Source of the DNA: Henningerozyma blattae CBS 6284 | Taxonomy: Eukaryota > Ascomycota > Saccharomycetes > Saccharomycetales > Saccharomycetaceae | DNA: 64,000 bases | NCBI RefSeq assembly: GCF_000315915.1 | Contig: NC_020193.1 | Span: 558,001 to 622,000, forward strand | Direction of reading: 5' to 3' | Shown: in pieces, positions 30,451 to 44,601 of the stretch | How the letters are laid out: each line of letters opens with the position of its first letter | How positions within the stretch are numbered: position 1 is the stretch's first letter | Made by a program: the position numbers and the translations under genes | Notes under the pieces: generated by a model | Databases searched by the model: none | What the model saw: only the letters and a program-made list of their open reading frames with translations | Told to the model about the DNA's origin: nothing

Positions 30451-32351
30451 AATATATACATGTATAATTAATAAATACTAGCCAAACCATACGTCTCTAG
30501 TGTGTTATGAAATAGATAATATCAATACTATTTACTAAGATCCATCGTTAGTCCTATATACAGTTTATTTTCATGTAAAGAAAGATTAATATCAATGGAT
30601 GGATGGATGGACAGATGGATTACTGAACAAGGAAATAATATCTTTTCCTGAAACAAATATCTGTCAGCGGGAAAAATTATCTATTTAGGATATATCCGCT
30701 TATAGGAATATCTAATGGTTAAATCTAGTCCCAGATCACTGGACTCTGTTTGTTGTTATGCAACTAATATCAATACCTGTCCGAAACAATAAAAACAATA
30801 AATTATGTCTTGGAACAAATAGCTAGATAAAATTAATGAGTCTCTTCTATATATTATTAAAAACGTAGCAGGGAATCAAGCCAAGATTCTGGTCTCCGCA
30901 ATTCTACAAGTAAATTGATCGAGATACTCCGACTCGCCACTATTACTGAAAAAGGTAAAAGCCCCTATAACATAAAAGGGGTGCATAGAACTATCTGTTC
31001 ATTAGCTTCGTATAAAACATACTGCCAAGCCCAACGGAAACCAACAACATACACAATCACCTCGTTTAGCCTACATTCTTTATGCTTCTAAACGAGCTAT
31101 GTTAGACAGATATACACCCAGATGGGAAATCCATAAAAAAAAGAAGTAGCAGTTCCTACAATGTTTTCTTTGCCTCAGAGAATATCCTGAGCAGTTATGG
31201 ACGATGCCTAATTTGGTAGAGGAGAATTACAGAAACATCTCCTGAAATGGAAAGTTATTGACAGACTGCACTACGGCTGAAGTTTTCCAATTGCGGGATT
31301 GTTCACCAAATAGGAAAGATACACGTGCAGTTACACTACAGGTAAAGACCAGTACTGTAAATATTGCATCGATTGTTGGAGTGGAAGTCCCTGATGGGGC
31401 TGCAACGTCGTATAGAGATATTGGTTTTCGTTAACTTCGGCTTATACGATTAATGTAAACGATTAGGTTTTAAACGAGAAAACGATGAGATTTGTGTGCT
31501 CCACCCAAGAACGTGAATGTACTGGAGGACTGGGTAAAAATAAATGAATGATATGTATTCCATACAAGGCGTAAGGATTAACGTGGTCCAAGAGGTGGTA
31601 GAACTCAAACAAGAATGACCACTTATAGGAGTAATAACTGGAGTTATTTAGAGCGTCTTCGGGCAATATAACGTCATGAAATCGGTGATGGCTGGTGCTA
31701 ATTGCTTTAATAAATAAGCTTTGTGGATTAAGTGGCTACTAAGATTATATTTAATTATTTAGAGGTTAAAGTCAAGGTTTGGTGCAAAGCCTACTTCTGT
31801 GATGGACGATTTGTTCTCTTTGAACGGGTGTTGCCACATATATATATATAAAATATTACACTCATACGTGTGATACCGTTTTGTACATAGTAAGAGTGAT
31901 TGTTAGAAATCTGAACACATAGTTGAGCAATAAAGTTTTCAATTTCCTCGTATCTTAACACCTGTATTATAACTATTGAAAGTGTCTTTTCCTATCCATT
32001 TACCTGTTGTGCATTATACTCTGGTTTATGGAACATTTAATAAGCTTTTAATAGAAATTGTAACGAACTATATTCAACATTTAGAAAAAAAATTCCTGAG
32101 AGCCTTTTAGCCTTTATTTTTGTTATTTGTTTTTTTCTATATTTATTCAATCCTCTATTTCTATTGGTTATAAATTTTAAGATTCGTAATTTTTCTTTTT
32201 TTTGACCAAAAAATAAAATAATTTGAACAATTATTTTTTTTCTGTTAAACGAGACGCTCTCGTATAAAGTTTCTGCGCTAATTTATTGACATATCTTCAT
32301 CGCATAAAAAATTAAACTAATAAAAAAAAAAATAAAAGAATTCTTTAATAA
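30451..32351. other. Long upstream region of the UPC2/ECM22 gene
   Basis: A 1.9-kb region with no credible gene. It has a short GGAT run near 30596-30612, four TCGTATA-type sterol-response-like sites (listed separately), and poly-A/T tracts just before the next ATG. The frame at 31463-31666 shows no motif. Part of this stretch beside the gap could be degraded mobile-element flank, but I see no LTR ends. Confidence 0.5.
31008..32266 (+). promoter_or_regulatory. Four sterol-response-like elements (TCGTATA)
   Basis: TCGTATA occurs at 31008-31014, 31408-31414 and 32260-32266, and its complement TATACGA at 31443-31449. TCGTATA is the core site bound by Upc2/Ecm22 in S. cerevisiae. The proximal copy is 86 bp before the ATG of the UPC2/ECM22 gene itself. 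Elsewhere in this window the heptamer is sparse (I found about one per 8 kb by eye), so four in under 2 kb suggests autoregulation. That is an inference. Confidence 0.5.
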
Positions 32352-36131
<3,780 letters not shown>

Positions 36132-37534
36132 ATTTCTTCACCAAGCATTTCAACTATTCTAATCGAATATTGTTATTATAATTATTTTTTTTCTATTTGT
36201 ATTATCATTGCATTGCCACGTTTTTTTTTTTTGGAGATTTCCTATGCTCCAATTTTTTGTATCTTTTACTTGGTGTATATAATTGAGCATTGAGCATGGT
36301 GCTTTATTCTTTCACCTGATAACTTTTTTTTATAAATATATAGATATCTGTATATTTGCAATTTCTCTAATATAGACATTAATTGACGTTCCTATTAGCT
36401 TGCCCCTGAATTACAATGCTTATACTAGTATCTCTTAGTGATATACTCTAATCGGCGCGTTAGATCAACATGCTACCCTATTAGGAAATCCAGTGAAACC
36501 ACCGTACCGGAGTTACACCAAATCTCTGTGTCGTTCTGTGGTTTTCTTTCTGGTAAATAACCAATGAAAGGACGTCCAAATCTGGAAAGGCACAAATTGA
36601 ATTTTGAGTGTTTTGCTCGAGAACCAAATATATATTGCCTTTTACCTTTTTAGGGAAGTCCACATCAACTCCTGATTTATAATCTGTTCTTAGTAAGGTT
36701 GGCACAGTGCAAGGAATCTTATTTAATTGAGCCAATTATATGCCTATAAGCATCAAGTTGATATTTTGTGATCATTTAGATTGAAACAAATAGAGTCCAG
36801 CACAAAAAAAATTATTATAATTTGCCTTTTCTTGAAAGCCCTGAATGGCATTTGTTTCTAAAAGCTCAAACTTTAAAGAATAAATACACATTTTGCTGGC
36901 AAGGATATTTAAAGATTACATGGAATATTTATTGTCAAACTGATAATATTTATATTCGGTGTGTATTTTGAGGCATTTGCATTAATGTGTTTTCTGATCT
37001 TTTAGGTGATTGGTCAATTTTAGTGTTTACTTTTAGAACTTAGACGTCTTCTGTTTACACACATTTCAGACATAATTTGTATATAATACATGAACTTCTG
37101 GTGATACTTTAAGTTTCTTATTTCTCACTATTCCCCTTCTGGTAGCACCGTAAATCCGAAAAGATTAAATTATATTTACTAGTGGAGAAATTATATTTTG
37201 GATATCGAATATACAATACTGTTACTGTGATTTGCTTTTGCAATTTTTTTATTTTAACGTATTATTCATAATAATTAATAAGCACTCAAAAATAGGCTGG
37301 AATATTAACAATCACAAAGATAGTTTAAAGATACTAGTATATTGAATACTGGTATATATTAGCACTTACTTTACCATATTCAAACTTAGTAGTTAATAAG
37401 AGTATTTTTTTCTTCATTCTTCGTACTTTTTCTTTTTTTTTGCACTTTATACTGAACTTCATATTCTCACAAATAGTTATAATACCTAATTCAACTTATT
37501 ATTAAAATTCCAAAAAAAAATAAAATAAGAAAAA
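36132..37534. other. Intergenic region, UPC2/ECM22 to Svf1-like gene
   Basis: A 1.4-kb spacer. It includes a minus-strand 84-codon frame without any ATG (36481-36735, see findings), then AT-rich promoter sequence for the next gene. No RNA gene is recognised. Confidence 0.5.
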
Positions 37535-38842
37535 ATGCATGTCACTGAATCTGCAGATTCCATTAACTCGGATCCCTTGGTTAAGATAGCTCCTATAAAG
37601 GAACTTCATTTAGAAGGGCCAATTGCGTCAGCAAATAAACAAAAGGCAAAAAAATTAAACTATACCGTTGTAGAAGATTTAAATCAATTCGAATGGTTTG
37701 TCAAGTCAAAAGAATATGAGGCCTTAAATAAGAAAATTATTGAGCAAAACAAACAACGTTCTGGTCTTTTTAAGTCTTTAAAACCTTCTATGGATACCAG
37801 AGTAGAGACTCAAACTTTATATTTTACAGATTTAGCAACTGGTAAGTGTGGATTTATCCAGTTGTTATATTCTGCAGTTTTAGGAGGTGTTTACAAAGGG
37901 TTCCAAGTCAATTTTAAAGTGTTCAATGCATCAAAAGAAACAGATGAAGATATTTGGGAAAGTTTTAAATTAGATACACCTAAAGAATTCACCAATTTAA
38001 GAGTCAAAACTTCAAATTGTTTATTTGAATTCTTACATCCTTCAAAAGTGGCAAATCCAAATATTATTGGGCATCTCCATATTAAATTAAATATTAATAG
38101 CAATGGAAAAAATGATACATCTACAAATAAAAATGCCCGTGATTTAAAAATTAATATCTTTGTGGATCTTTTTAAAGGTTTCATGATTAACCCAGATGGT
38201 TGTACTTATTTCATTGATAAGCCAACATTGAAAAGTTCACTTGAAGATAAGGATACCATTTCTAATAAATTCATTAGACATATGTTTGTACCAAAATGCA
38301 CAGGGAAAGGTACTATATCTTATCATAATAAAGATGACAAATTGGTCACCATAAAGTTGTCTAGTGTTCCTATGGCTTACATAGATGCAGTACAAGGTCT
38401 GTTACCAAACAAAGCAGCTTCAAGATGGAATTTTATGACATTTCAAGGAAAAAATCATTCTTTATTATGTATGGAATATGTCACCATAAAAGAATATGGG
38501 AATGATTCAATTACAATATGGTCAATCTCTCAAAAGGATAAATTAGTCACTATTGGTGCAAAAGTATCCAATAATAGACATAGAGTAAAGTACACTGAAA
38601 CGGTAAGAGATGAAGAATCGGGTTGGGATTTTCCCACTGCTATTAGATTCCCTCCAGGGTTTAAAGAAAATAATTTACATTTGGTGAACAGATATGATGT
38701 CATGTGTGAATTACCTTCATTTATTAAGTCATTAGCTGAAAAATATGCTCATATTAAACCTTTTATTTATCAATATTGTCAAAACTCAACATATCATAGA
38801 GATAAGGGAATTTCCATTATTGAAACATCATTTATAAGTTAA
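37535..38842 (+). CDS. Svf1-like protein of the YDR222W/YLR225C pair
   Basis: A 435-residue protein of the Svf1-like family (two lipocalin-like halves). Visible conserved segments include VETQTLYFTDLATGKCGF at about residues 90-108, FIQLLYSAVLGGVYKGFQVNF around 108-128, RHMFVPKCTGKGTISY around 249, and a C-terminal half with WNFMTFQGKNHSLLCMEYVT. In S. cerevisiae the paralogues YDR222W and YLR225C are uncharacterised; Svf1 itself acts in sphingolipid transport and stress survival. Neighbours UPC2/ECM22 and UTP13 fit the YLR222C-YLR228C / YDR213W-YDR222W double neighbourhood. No signal peptide or transmembrane segment is seen. The function of this paralogue is not known. Confidence 0.78.
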   Translation: MHVTESADSINSDPLVKIAPIKELHLEGPIASANKQKAKKLNYTVVEDLNQFEWFVKSKEYEALNKKIIEQNKQRSGLFKSLKPSMDTRVETQTLYFTDLATGKCGFIQLLYSAVLGGVYKGFQVNFKVFNASKETDEDIWESFKLDTPKEFTNLRVKTSNCLFEFLHPSKVANPNIIGHLHIKLNINSNGKNDTSTNKNARDLKINIFVDLFKGFMINPDGCTYFIDKPTLKSSLEDKDTISNKFIRHMFVPKCTGKGTISYHNKDDKLVTIKLSSVPMAYIDAVQGLLPNKAASRWNFMTFQGKNHSLLCMEYVTIKEYGNDSITIWSISQKDKLVTIGAKVSNNRHRVKYTETVRDEESGWDFPTAIRFPPGFKENNLHLVNRYDVMCELPSFIKSLAEKYAHIKPFIYQYCQNSTYHRDKGISIIETSFIS

Positions 38843-39480
38843 TAAAACTTATAGCTATTGGGACTCTAATATATCATATATCATATAAAGTAATCACATA
38901 ATTTTACAGAAATTCAAATTTTTAATACACCTTAAGTAATATTTTTAATGACATAGTTTAATAAATTTATTTAAAAAAGAAAAATGTACTAAAATCTTTA
39001 TTGAGTTTTAAAAAAATTATATTTGTTGGCCAAAGGAATTTTTAATGTAATGGAACCTATATGAAGTCAAGGTCTTAACAGAATGTGATTTTTTAATAGA
39101 TAAAGATTAAAACCAGAAGTAAATCAAGAATCAATAAGCCGATCACCATTTTGAAATAGGAATGATAAGATTGAAGTTATTATACTTCTAAAAAGTCATA
39201 ATTTATAATAATTAAAACTAATTAGTAGTTATAGCATAATAGAGCAGTCATACTGCTTTGGATTTTGTATTGTGACTATATGCCTCTCTTAAGTTTCGAA
39301 CTGGTGATTTTGCTCACCCTCGTGCTGTTTTTTTTTCTCGCTAACAGTTTCTTCGAAAATTTTAATCTACCTCATCGCATCTCATCACATTTACATACTA
39401 AAAAAAAATGAACATTGAAACCTTTTTAAATCTTCAAAAGTAAAGCATAAGAACCGACAGATAGAATCAATCATTGATAA
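38843..39480. other. Intergenic region, Svf1-like gene 3' end and UTP13 promoter
   Basis: A 638-bp AT-rich spacer. Its promoter-proximal end holds an RRPE-like and a PAC element (listed separately). IFH1/CRF1, expected near here in S. cerevisiae order, is absent. Nothing else is recognised. Confidence 0.6.
39355..39378 (+). promoter_or_regulatory. RRPE-like and PAC elements of UTP13
   Basis: GAAAATTTT at 39355-39363 resembles the RRPE motif and CTCATCGC at 39371-39378 is the reverse of the PAC core GCGATGAG. They lie about 100-125 bp before the UTP13 ATG, the arrangement known for yeast ribosome-biogenesis genes. Confidence 0.7.
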
Positions 39481-42027
39481 ATGGAATTGAAAACAAGCTA
39501 TAAAAATACTACATTATCTCCCATCTATGCGGGTACCAGTTCAGTGGCATCTATCTCTTCGGATGGTTCTATTCTAGCAACTCCAATCTTGGATGAAATT
39601 AATATTGTCAAATTTATCGACAACAATTCTTACTTATTAGATAATGTTTCAAATGATGATGAACAAGAAATTACAGCCTTGCAATTATCACCAGATGGGA
39701 AATATCTTTGTTATGCATCTACAAATCAATTATTAAAAATTTATAATATTGTGGAAAAAAAATTTGTTAAATCACTCAAAATTTCATCTCCATCCTATGT
39801 TATGTCTATAGATCAAACCTCTACTCTATTGGCCGTTGGTGGTACTGATGGTAGTGTTACTGTTATTGATATTGAAAATTCTTATATTACTCATTCATTC
39901 AAAGGTCATGGTGCTACCATTTCCGCTGTTAAATTTTATTCAGACGCTAGTACTCAAAATAATGAAGGATGGTTATTATTTTCTGGTGATACAGCAGGTA
40001 TGATTAAAGTTTGTGATATGGTAAAAAGAAGATGTTTATATACGTTTCAAGAGCATACATCTGCCATTAGAGGTTTAGATATCCGTCTTTCACCATCTCA
40101 CGTTGAGAATGATGAACCATTACTTCAATTGTTAAGTGGTGGGAGAGATGATATTGTAAATCTATGGGAATTTAATTTGAGAAGAAAATCTAAATTAATT
40201 AAAACTATACCTGTATATCAACAAGTTGAAGCATGTGGTTTCTTAAATGGAAATTATGAAGATTTAATTTATACTGGTGGTAGTGATGCAATTTTCCAAA
40301 TATTATCTATATCATCCAATAAAATTTTGAAGAAAACTTTAAAACCAATTGAAGAACTATTCATAATTGGTGTTTTACCAATTTTAGATAATTCTAAATT
40401 TTACTTAGTTTTATCTGATCAAACTCTACTACTAGTAGACGTTGAAGAAAATATGGCTGAAGATGAAAATCCATCTGAATATGTAGATCATACCATTATT
40501 AAGATCGAAAATTCTATTGCAGGTAACCATGGTACCATTGCAGATATGAGAGTTGTTGATCCTACATTATCTAAATTAGCTCTAGCTACAAATTCTCCTA
40601 CATTAAGAATTATCCCAATTTCAGAAGCAAACGAAGAAGCTGATAGTAAAGATGCACTATCGCGTATCCCAATTGATGTCGATATGTACGAAGGTCATAC
40701 TGATTTATTAAATTCTTTAGATTCAACAGAAGATAGTTTATGGATTGCCACTGCTTCAAAAGATAATTCATGTATTTTATGGAGGTACAATGCGGTTTTA
40801 GAAAAATATCAAATATACGCCAAATTTCTTGGACATGCTTCCTCAGTTACAGCAGTTGGTTTACCAAATGTTTTGACTAAAAACTATCCAGATTATGTTA
40901 TAACTGCATCAAATGATTCTACTATCAAAAAATGGAAAGTTCCAAAACCAACCAAAAATCTTGATAATAACGATTCATTTAAACCACATGAAGTTAAACT
41001 ATCTGAATATACACGTCGTGCTCATGATAAAGATATTAATGCCTTATCAATTTCACCTAATGATTCTATTTTTGCTACTGCATCCTACGATAAGACTTGT
41101 AAGATTTGGGATTTGGAATCTGGTGATTTAAAGGCAACATTGGTTAATCACAAAAGAGGTCTATGGGATGTTTCTTTCTGTCAATATGATAAATTTATTG
41201 TAACTGCATCTGGTGATAAAACAATCAAGATGTGGTCCTTAGATACATTTACTGTTGTTAAAACTTTTGAAGGTCATTCTAATGCAGTTCAAAGATGTCA
41301 ATTTATAAATAAACAAAAGCAATTAGTAAGTTGTGGTGCAGATGGTTTAATTAAAATCTGGGATTGTTCGTCAGGTGAATGTATTAAGACATTAGATGGC
41401 CACTCCAATAGAATCTGGGCATTAAGTGTAATTAATGATGGTGATGTGATTATTAGTGCAGATGCAGATGGTGTTTTCCAATTTTGGAGAGATTGTACAG
41501 GGGAAAATAGAGAAAAAGATTTAGAAAAAGAAAGATTAAAAGTAGAACAAGAACAAAGTTTACAAAACTATTTAGCTAATGAAGACTGGACCAATGCATT
41601 TTTATTAGCTATGACATTAGATCATCCATTAAGATTATTTAATGTTTTAAGAAAATCTTTGGGTGGTAAAGAAGGTAGTACAAGTTCAGATGATGATACA
41701 AAGAAAGATGCAGATGGGAAACCAATATTATTTAATAAAGAATTGGATAATGTCATAGCCAACTTAAGTAATGACCAAGTTTTATTATTAATGAAGAGAT
41801 GTAGAGATTGGAATACCAATGCACGTACACATTTAGTTGCTCAAAGATGTATAAGATGTATTTTGTTACATTATAATATATCTGATCTAAGTGAAATTCC
41901 AGGAATGATACAGATTGTCGATAGCATAATTCCTTATACACAAAGACATTATGCTAAAGTGGATGGTTTATTGGAGGAAAGTTATATATTGGATTATTCA
42001 CTTATTCAAATGGATAAAATATTTTAG
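39481..42027 (+). CDS. UTP13: WD40 protein of the SSU processome (UtpB subcomplex)
   Basis: An 848-residue nucleolar protein. WD40 repeats fill about residues 10-670 in two propellers, with clear repeats near the end: KDINALSISPNDSIFATAS ending in KIWDLESG, FIVTASGDKTIKMWSLDTF and QLVSCGADGLIKIWDCSSGE. The C-terminal 160 residues form the helical Utp13-specific domain (EQSLQNYLANEDWTNAFLLA, LLLMKRCRDWNTNARTHLVA). Utp13 works in U3 snoRNP-dependent 18S rRNA processing, in the UtpB subcomplex. Length is close to S. cerevisiae Utp13 (817). RSA3 and CCC1 follow as in YLR222C-YLR220W. The promoter carries PAC/RRPE. Confidence 0.95.
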   Translation: MELKTSYKNTTLSPIYAGTSSVASISSDGSILATPILDEINIVKFIDNNSYLLDNVSNDDEQEITALQLSPDGKYLCYASTNQLLKIYNIVEKKFVKSLKISSPSYVMSIDQTSTLLAVGGTDGSVTVIDIENSYITHSFKGHGATISAVKFYSDASTQNNEGWLLFSGDTAGMIKVCDMVKRRCLYTFQEHTSAIRGLDIRLSPSHVENDEPLLQLLSGGRDDIVNLWEFNLRRKSKLIKTIPVYQQVEACGFLNGNYEDLIYTGGSDAIFQILSISSNKILKKTLKPIEELFIIGVLPILDNSKFYLVLSDQTLLLVDVEENMAEDENPSEYVDHTIIKIENSIAGNHGTIADMRVVDPTLSKLALATNSPTLRIIPISEANEEADSKDALSRIPIDVDMYEGHTDLLNSLDSTEDSLWIATASKDNSCILWRYNAVLEKYQIYAKFLGHASSVTAVGLPNVLTKNYPDYVITASNDSTIKKWKVPKPTKNLDNNDSFKPHEVKLSEYTRRAHDKDINALSISPNDSIFATASYDKTCKIWDLESGDLKATLVNHKRGLWDVSFCQYDKFIVTASGDKTIKMWSLDTFTVVKTFEGHSNAVQRCQFINKQKQLVSCGADGLIKIWDCSSGECIKTLDGHSNRIWALSVINDGDVIISADADGVFQFWRDCTGENREKDLEKERLKVEQEQSLQNYLANEDWTNAFLLAMTLDHPLRLFNVLRKSLGGKEGSTSSDDDTKKDADGKPILFNKELDNVIANLSNDQVLLLMKRCRDWNTNARTHLVAQRCIRCILLHYNISDLSEIPGMIQIVDSIIPYTQRHYAKVDGLLEESYILDYSLIQMDKIF

Positions 42028-42358
42028 GGAACGAGATATCTATTCTCATTATATATTATTTGGGTAGATAGATTTAATAAATAAAAAATAAATAAATCGA
42101 CTGCATTATGTACATTAGAATATCGATCTACAAAGAAAATGTAAGGGAAAGAGGGGGCAACCTAATTTGTATTTTATTGTTGTTGATATTAGAATATCTT
42201 TTAAAGAGGTAATTTTCAGCAAACAAAAAAAAAAAAAAAACGGTAAATATTGAAAAAGTTTCTTAAGCAAGCGATGAGATAAAAAAAAATAATATAAAAA
42301 GTTGGTATAATGAAAAAAAATTCATTAAACAAGAATAAGAGAATTAATTGGGATAATC
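42028..42358. other. Intergenic region, UTP13 to RSA3
   Basis: A 331-bp spacer with poly-A tracts (for example around 42223-42240) and the PAC element of RSA3. No gene is visible. Confidence 0.6.
42250..42280 (+). promoter_or_regulatory. RRPE-like and PAC elements of RSA3
   Basis: TTGAAAAAGTTT near 42250-42261 is RRPE-like, and GCGATGAGAT at 42271-42280 is a full match to the PAC consensus, 79 bp before the RSA3 ATG. Confidence 0.7.
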
Positions 42359-43021
42359 ATGTCTGCCGGTGATATCAGTATAGCGAAGAAAGGTAGTAGT
42401 AAGAAATCCAGAAGAAGAAAGAAGAGAAGAACAGCTGATAGTGATTCTGATTCGTCATCTAGTTCTGGAGGAGAATCTGATACCAATCTAGAGAAAGTAG
42501 AACCAAGTAAAGAAGAAAAGGAAGAAAGTGATATTGATATAGAATTATCGGATATTGAAAATGAAGATGTGAAATCAAAGAGTAATGTTGAACATTTTGA
42601 AGATGAGACTAAAGATGCATTAAAATCTATTCCATATACTACCACTCAATTAACTGAAAAGATGAATAATTATAATTCTAATAATGGTGAGAGTATTGAA
42701 TTACATAAAGTTCAAGATACCATTAATCAAGCCAAACTTAAATTGCAAGAACATTCTAATAATCAAAATAATAATAATAATTATAATAATATATCGAACT
42801 CCCAAAATGAAGTATCGAATAATGCAAATGTTGAAAATAAAGCAGAAAAAAATAAATTTTTAAGTTTATTATTCGAACATTACGGGGATGAAGTTAATGA
42901 ATTGAGAAATGCACCTGATTTTACAGCTAAATCATTAGTAGTCTTGGCAGATGTATTGAAAGATGGTACAGGGATGTTTGATTCTGACACGTTGAAGACT
43001 ATCTTGCAAGATTCTGCATGA
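42359..43021 (+). CDS. RSA3: Ribosome assembly factor Rsa3
   Basis: A 220-residue protein. It opens with MSAGDISIAKKGSSKKSRRR, a basic N-terminus (KKRRTADSDSDSSSSSGG) shared with S. cerevisiae Rsa3. An acidic Ser/Asp/Glu stretch and an Asn-rich linker follow. The conserved C-terminal block is FLSLLFEHYGDEVNELRNAP, then DFTAKSLVVLADVLKDGTGM. Rsa3 acts in 60S subunit assembly in the nucleolus, interacting with Dbp6. It is the same size as the S. cerevisiae protein (220). The UTP13-RSA3-CCC1 order matches YLR222C-YLR221C-YLR220W inverted. The PAC element upstream agrees with ribosome-biogenesis co-regulation. Confidence 0.93.
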   Translation: MSAGDISIAKKGSSKKSRRRKKRRTADSDSDSSSSSGGESDTNLEKVEPSKEEKEESDIDIELSDIENEDVKSKSNVEHFEDETKDALKSIPYTTTQLTEKMNNYNSNNGESIELHKVQDTINQAKLKLQEHSNNQNNNNNYNNISNSQNEVSNNANVENKAEKNKFLSLLFEHYGDEVNELRNAPDFTAKSLVVLADVLKDGTGMFDSDTLKTILQDSA

Positions 43022-43042
43022 TCTGAGTCTTTTGACCTTTTC

Positions 43043-43105
<63 letters not shown>

Positions 43106-43617
43106 ATATCTTTTGTATAGTAAAAAAAAAAAAAAAATGATATAAATTGCTAGTTATGATATATAAATCGATAGTCTACGAAAATGGTAAAGAATCCCGT
43201 GCGTTAGTAAACTAGTTTCCTCTTTTGGAATAAATAAGGGGGCAGGAATGTAGAATCTTATAATAGATTGAGAAAGTTTGTATTAGTTGAAAGATATAAA
43301 GTTTAATGTAATTTAAAAATACAAAGCTAAGTGAGTGGGTAGTGAGAAATAAAAAGAGAAATAAATAAATAAATAAATAGATAGATAAAAAAAAGTAAAG
43401 TAAAGTAAAATAAAATAAAATAAATAAATATAAATAACGTTTAAACGTGATGGATAATATGCAGATAAATTTTAATTTGCTTTTTTAAAAATTTTTTTTT
43501 TCCTTTTTTTTAAATTTATATTGTAAAAAATACAAATATATATGTATAAATGTGTATGAGAATTAGTTTGAGTATGAGTTTGAGTAGGCAATATTTTGTT
43601 GTTGTTTTTTTATCGGA
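43022..43617. other. Intergenic region, convergent 3' ends of RSA3 and CCC1
   Basis: A 596-bp convergent spacer dominated by simple sequence: a (TG)25 run at 43051-43100, poly-A tracts, and AAAT-rich stretches around 43360-43430. No gene is visible. Confidence 0.7.
43051..43100. repeat. (TG)25 dinucleotide repeat
   Basis: Twenty-five uninterrupted TG units directly downstream of the RSA3 stop codon. Confidence 0.97.
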
Positions 43618-44601
43618 TCAACCTAATAATTTAACAAAATACCAAGCTGCACCAGCAGCCACACCTCCCACAGCTACCATCTGTATACCTTCTAAAGTCT
43701 GTTTTTTAATTGGACAATCAGCACCCATAGACATTTGAGATTTGAATATACCGAACCAGAACAAAGTTATGGCCATTACTATGATGGAATAGAACAAGCC
43801 CTTTCCGACCTCAGTTACAAAGAAATAAGGTAATAATGGGATGACCCCACCGAAGAAATACCCTCCACCAATAGTGATGGCACTTATCAATTGTCTATTT
43901 TCAGCCGGTTCATCTAGACCCTTACCATATCTAATGATGAAATCAACCATCAATTCAGGTTGTTTTTGTAAATCTTTAATAAATGAAAGAATGGTTTCAT
44001 TTGAGAAATCAGGATTGATCTCCATCAATATATCTTCTACTTCATGGTTTACTAGCATGGAATCGTTTATAAATATTTTTTTCTGCTTTTTAATTTCCGA
44101 ATAATAATAATCGGATTCACTCTTGGCACCTAAATAACCACCAAGACCCATTGAGATGGCACCTGAGATTAATTCAGCAAATCCACCGGTGATGACCAAT
44201 TTGGAGTCCCCCAACGATGAAAGACCGGCAGTCAATGCAAACGGAACAGTCAGACCATCACTCAACCCAATGATTAAATCACTAATGACACGTGGGTCGA
44301 TCTCTCCGAATATTTTATTCCAGAAATGGGTATGAGTGTGTTGTTGATGGAAATAATCTAAATCTGTGGTGGAATCTTCGTCGAGATGGTGGTGGTTGTT
44401 AATATCTTGGTCCTGGAGATTGGAACGATCCAAACCATTTTTCATGGATGAGCCTGATTCCAAATCTGTTGACAGAGTGTTTGTGCCATAATTAGATGAT
44501 GATTGGGATAATAGAGGGGGAGATGAGTTTGCAATATTGTTGTTGTTGGTGACTTTGGAAGCCAAGGAGACTACCACGTTTTTGAGTCCTACTACTGACA
44601 T
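43618..44601 (-). CDS. CCC1: Vacuolar Fe2+/Mn2+ transporter, VIT/Ccc1 family
   Basis: A 327-residue transporter. Conserved VIT-family blocks are visible: DPRVISDLIIGLSDGLTVPF near residue 103, FALTAGLSSLGDSKLVITGG, AELISGAISMGLGGYLGAKS, the cytosolic helical metal-binding region with many Glu residues (SDYYYSEIKKQK onward), and C-terminal segments AITIGGGYFFGGVIPLLPYF. Ccc1 moves cytosolic iron and manganese into the vacuole. The frame extends 35 codons further upstream (to 44706), but the N-terminus MSVVGLKNVVVSL resembles the start of S. cerevisiae Ccc1, so I chose the ATG at 44601. Upstream, TTAGTAA occurs at 44829-44835 and 45055-45061; Yap5 uses such sites for iron-induced CCC1 expression in S. 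cerevisiae, but two copies could be chance. Confidence 0.94.
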   Translation of the reverse strand: MSVVGLKNVVVSLASKVTNNNNIANSSPPLLSQSSSNYGTNTLSTDLESGSSMKNGLDRSNLQDQDINNHHHLDEDSTTDLDYFHQQHTHTHFWNKIFGEIDPRVISDLIIGLSDGLTVPFALTAGLSSLGDSKLVITGGFAELISGAISMGLGGYLGAKSESDYYYSEIKKQKKIFINDSMLVNHEVEDILMEINPDFSNETILSFIKDLQKQPELMVDFIIRYGKGLDEPAENRQLISAITIGGGYFFGGVIPLLPYFFVTEVGKGLFYSIIVMAITLFWFGIFKSQMSMGADCPIKKQTLEGIQMVAVGGVAAGAAWYFVKLLG

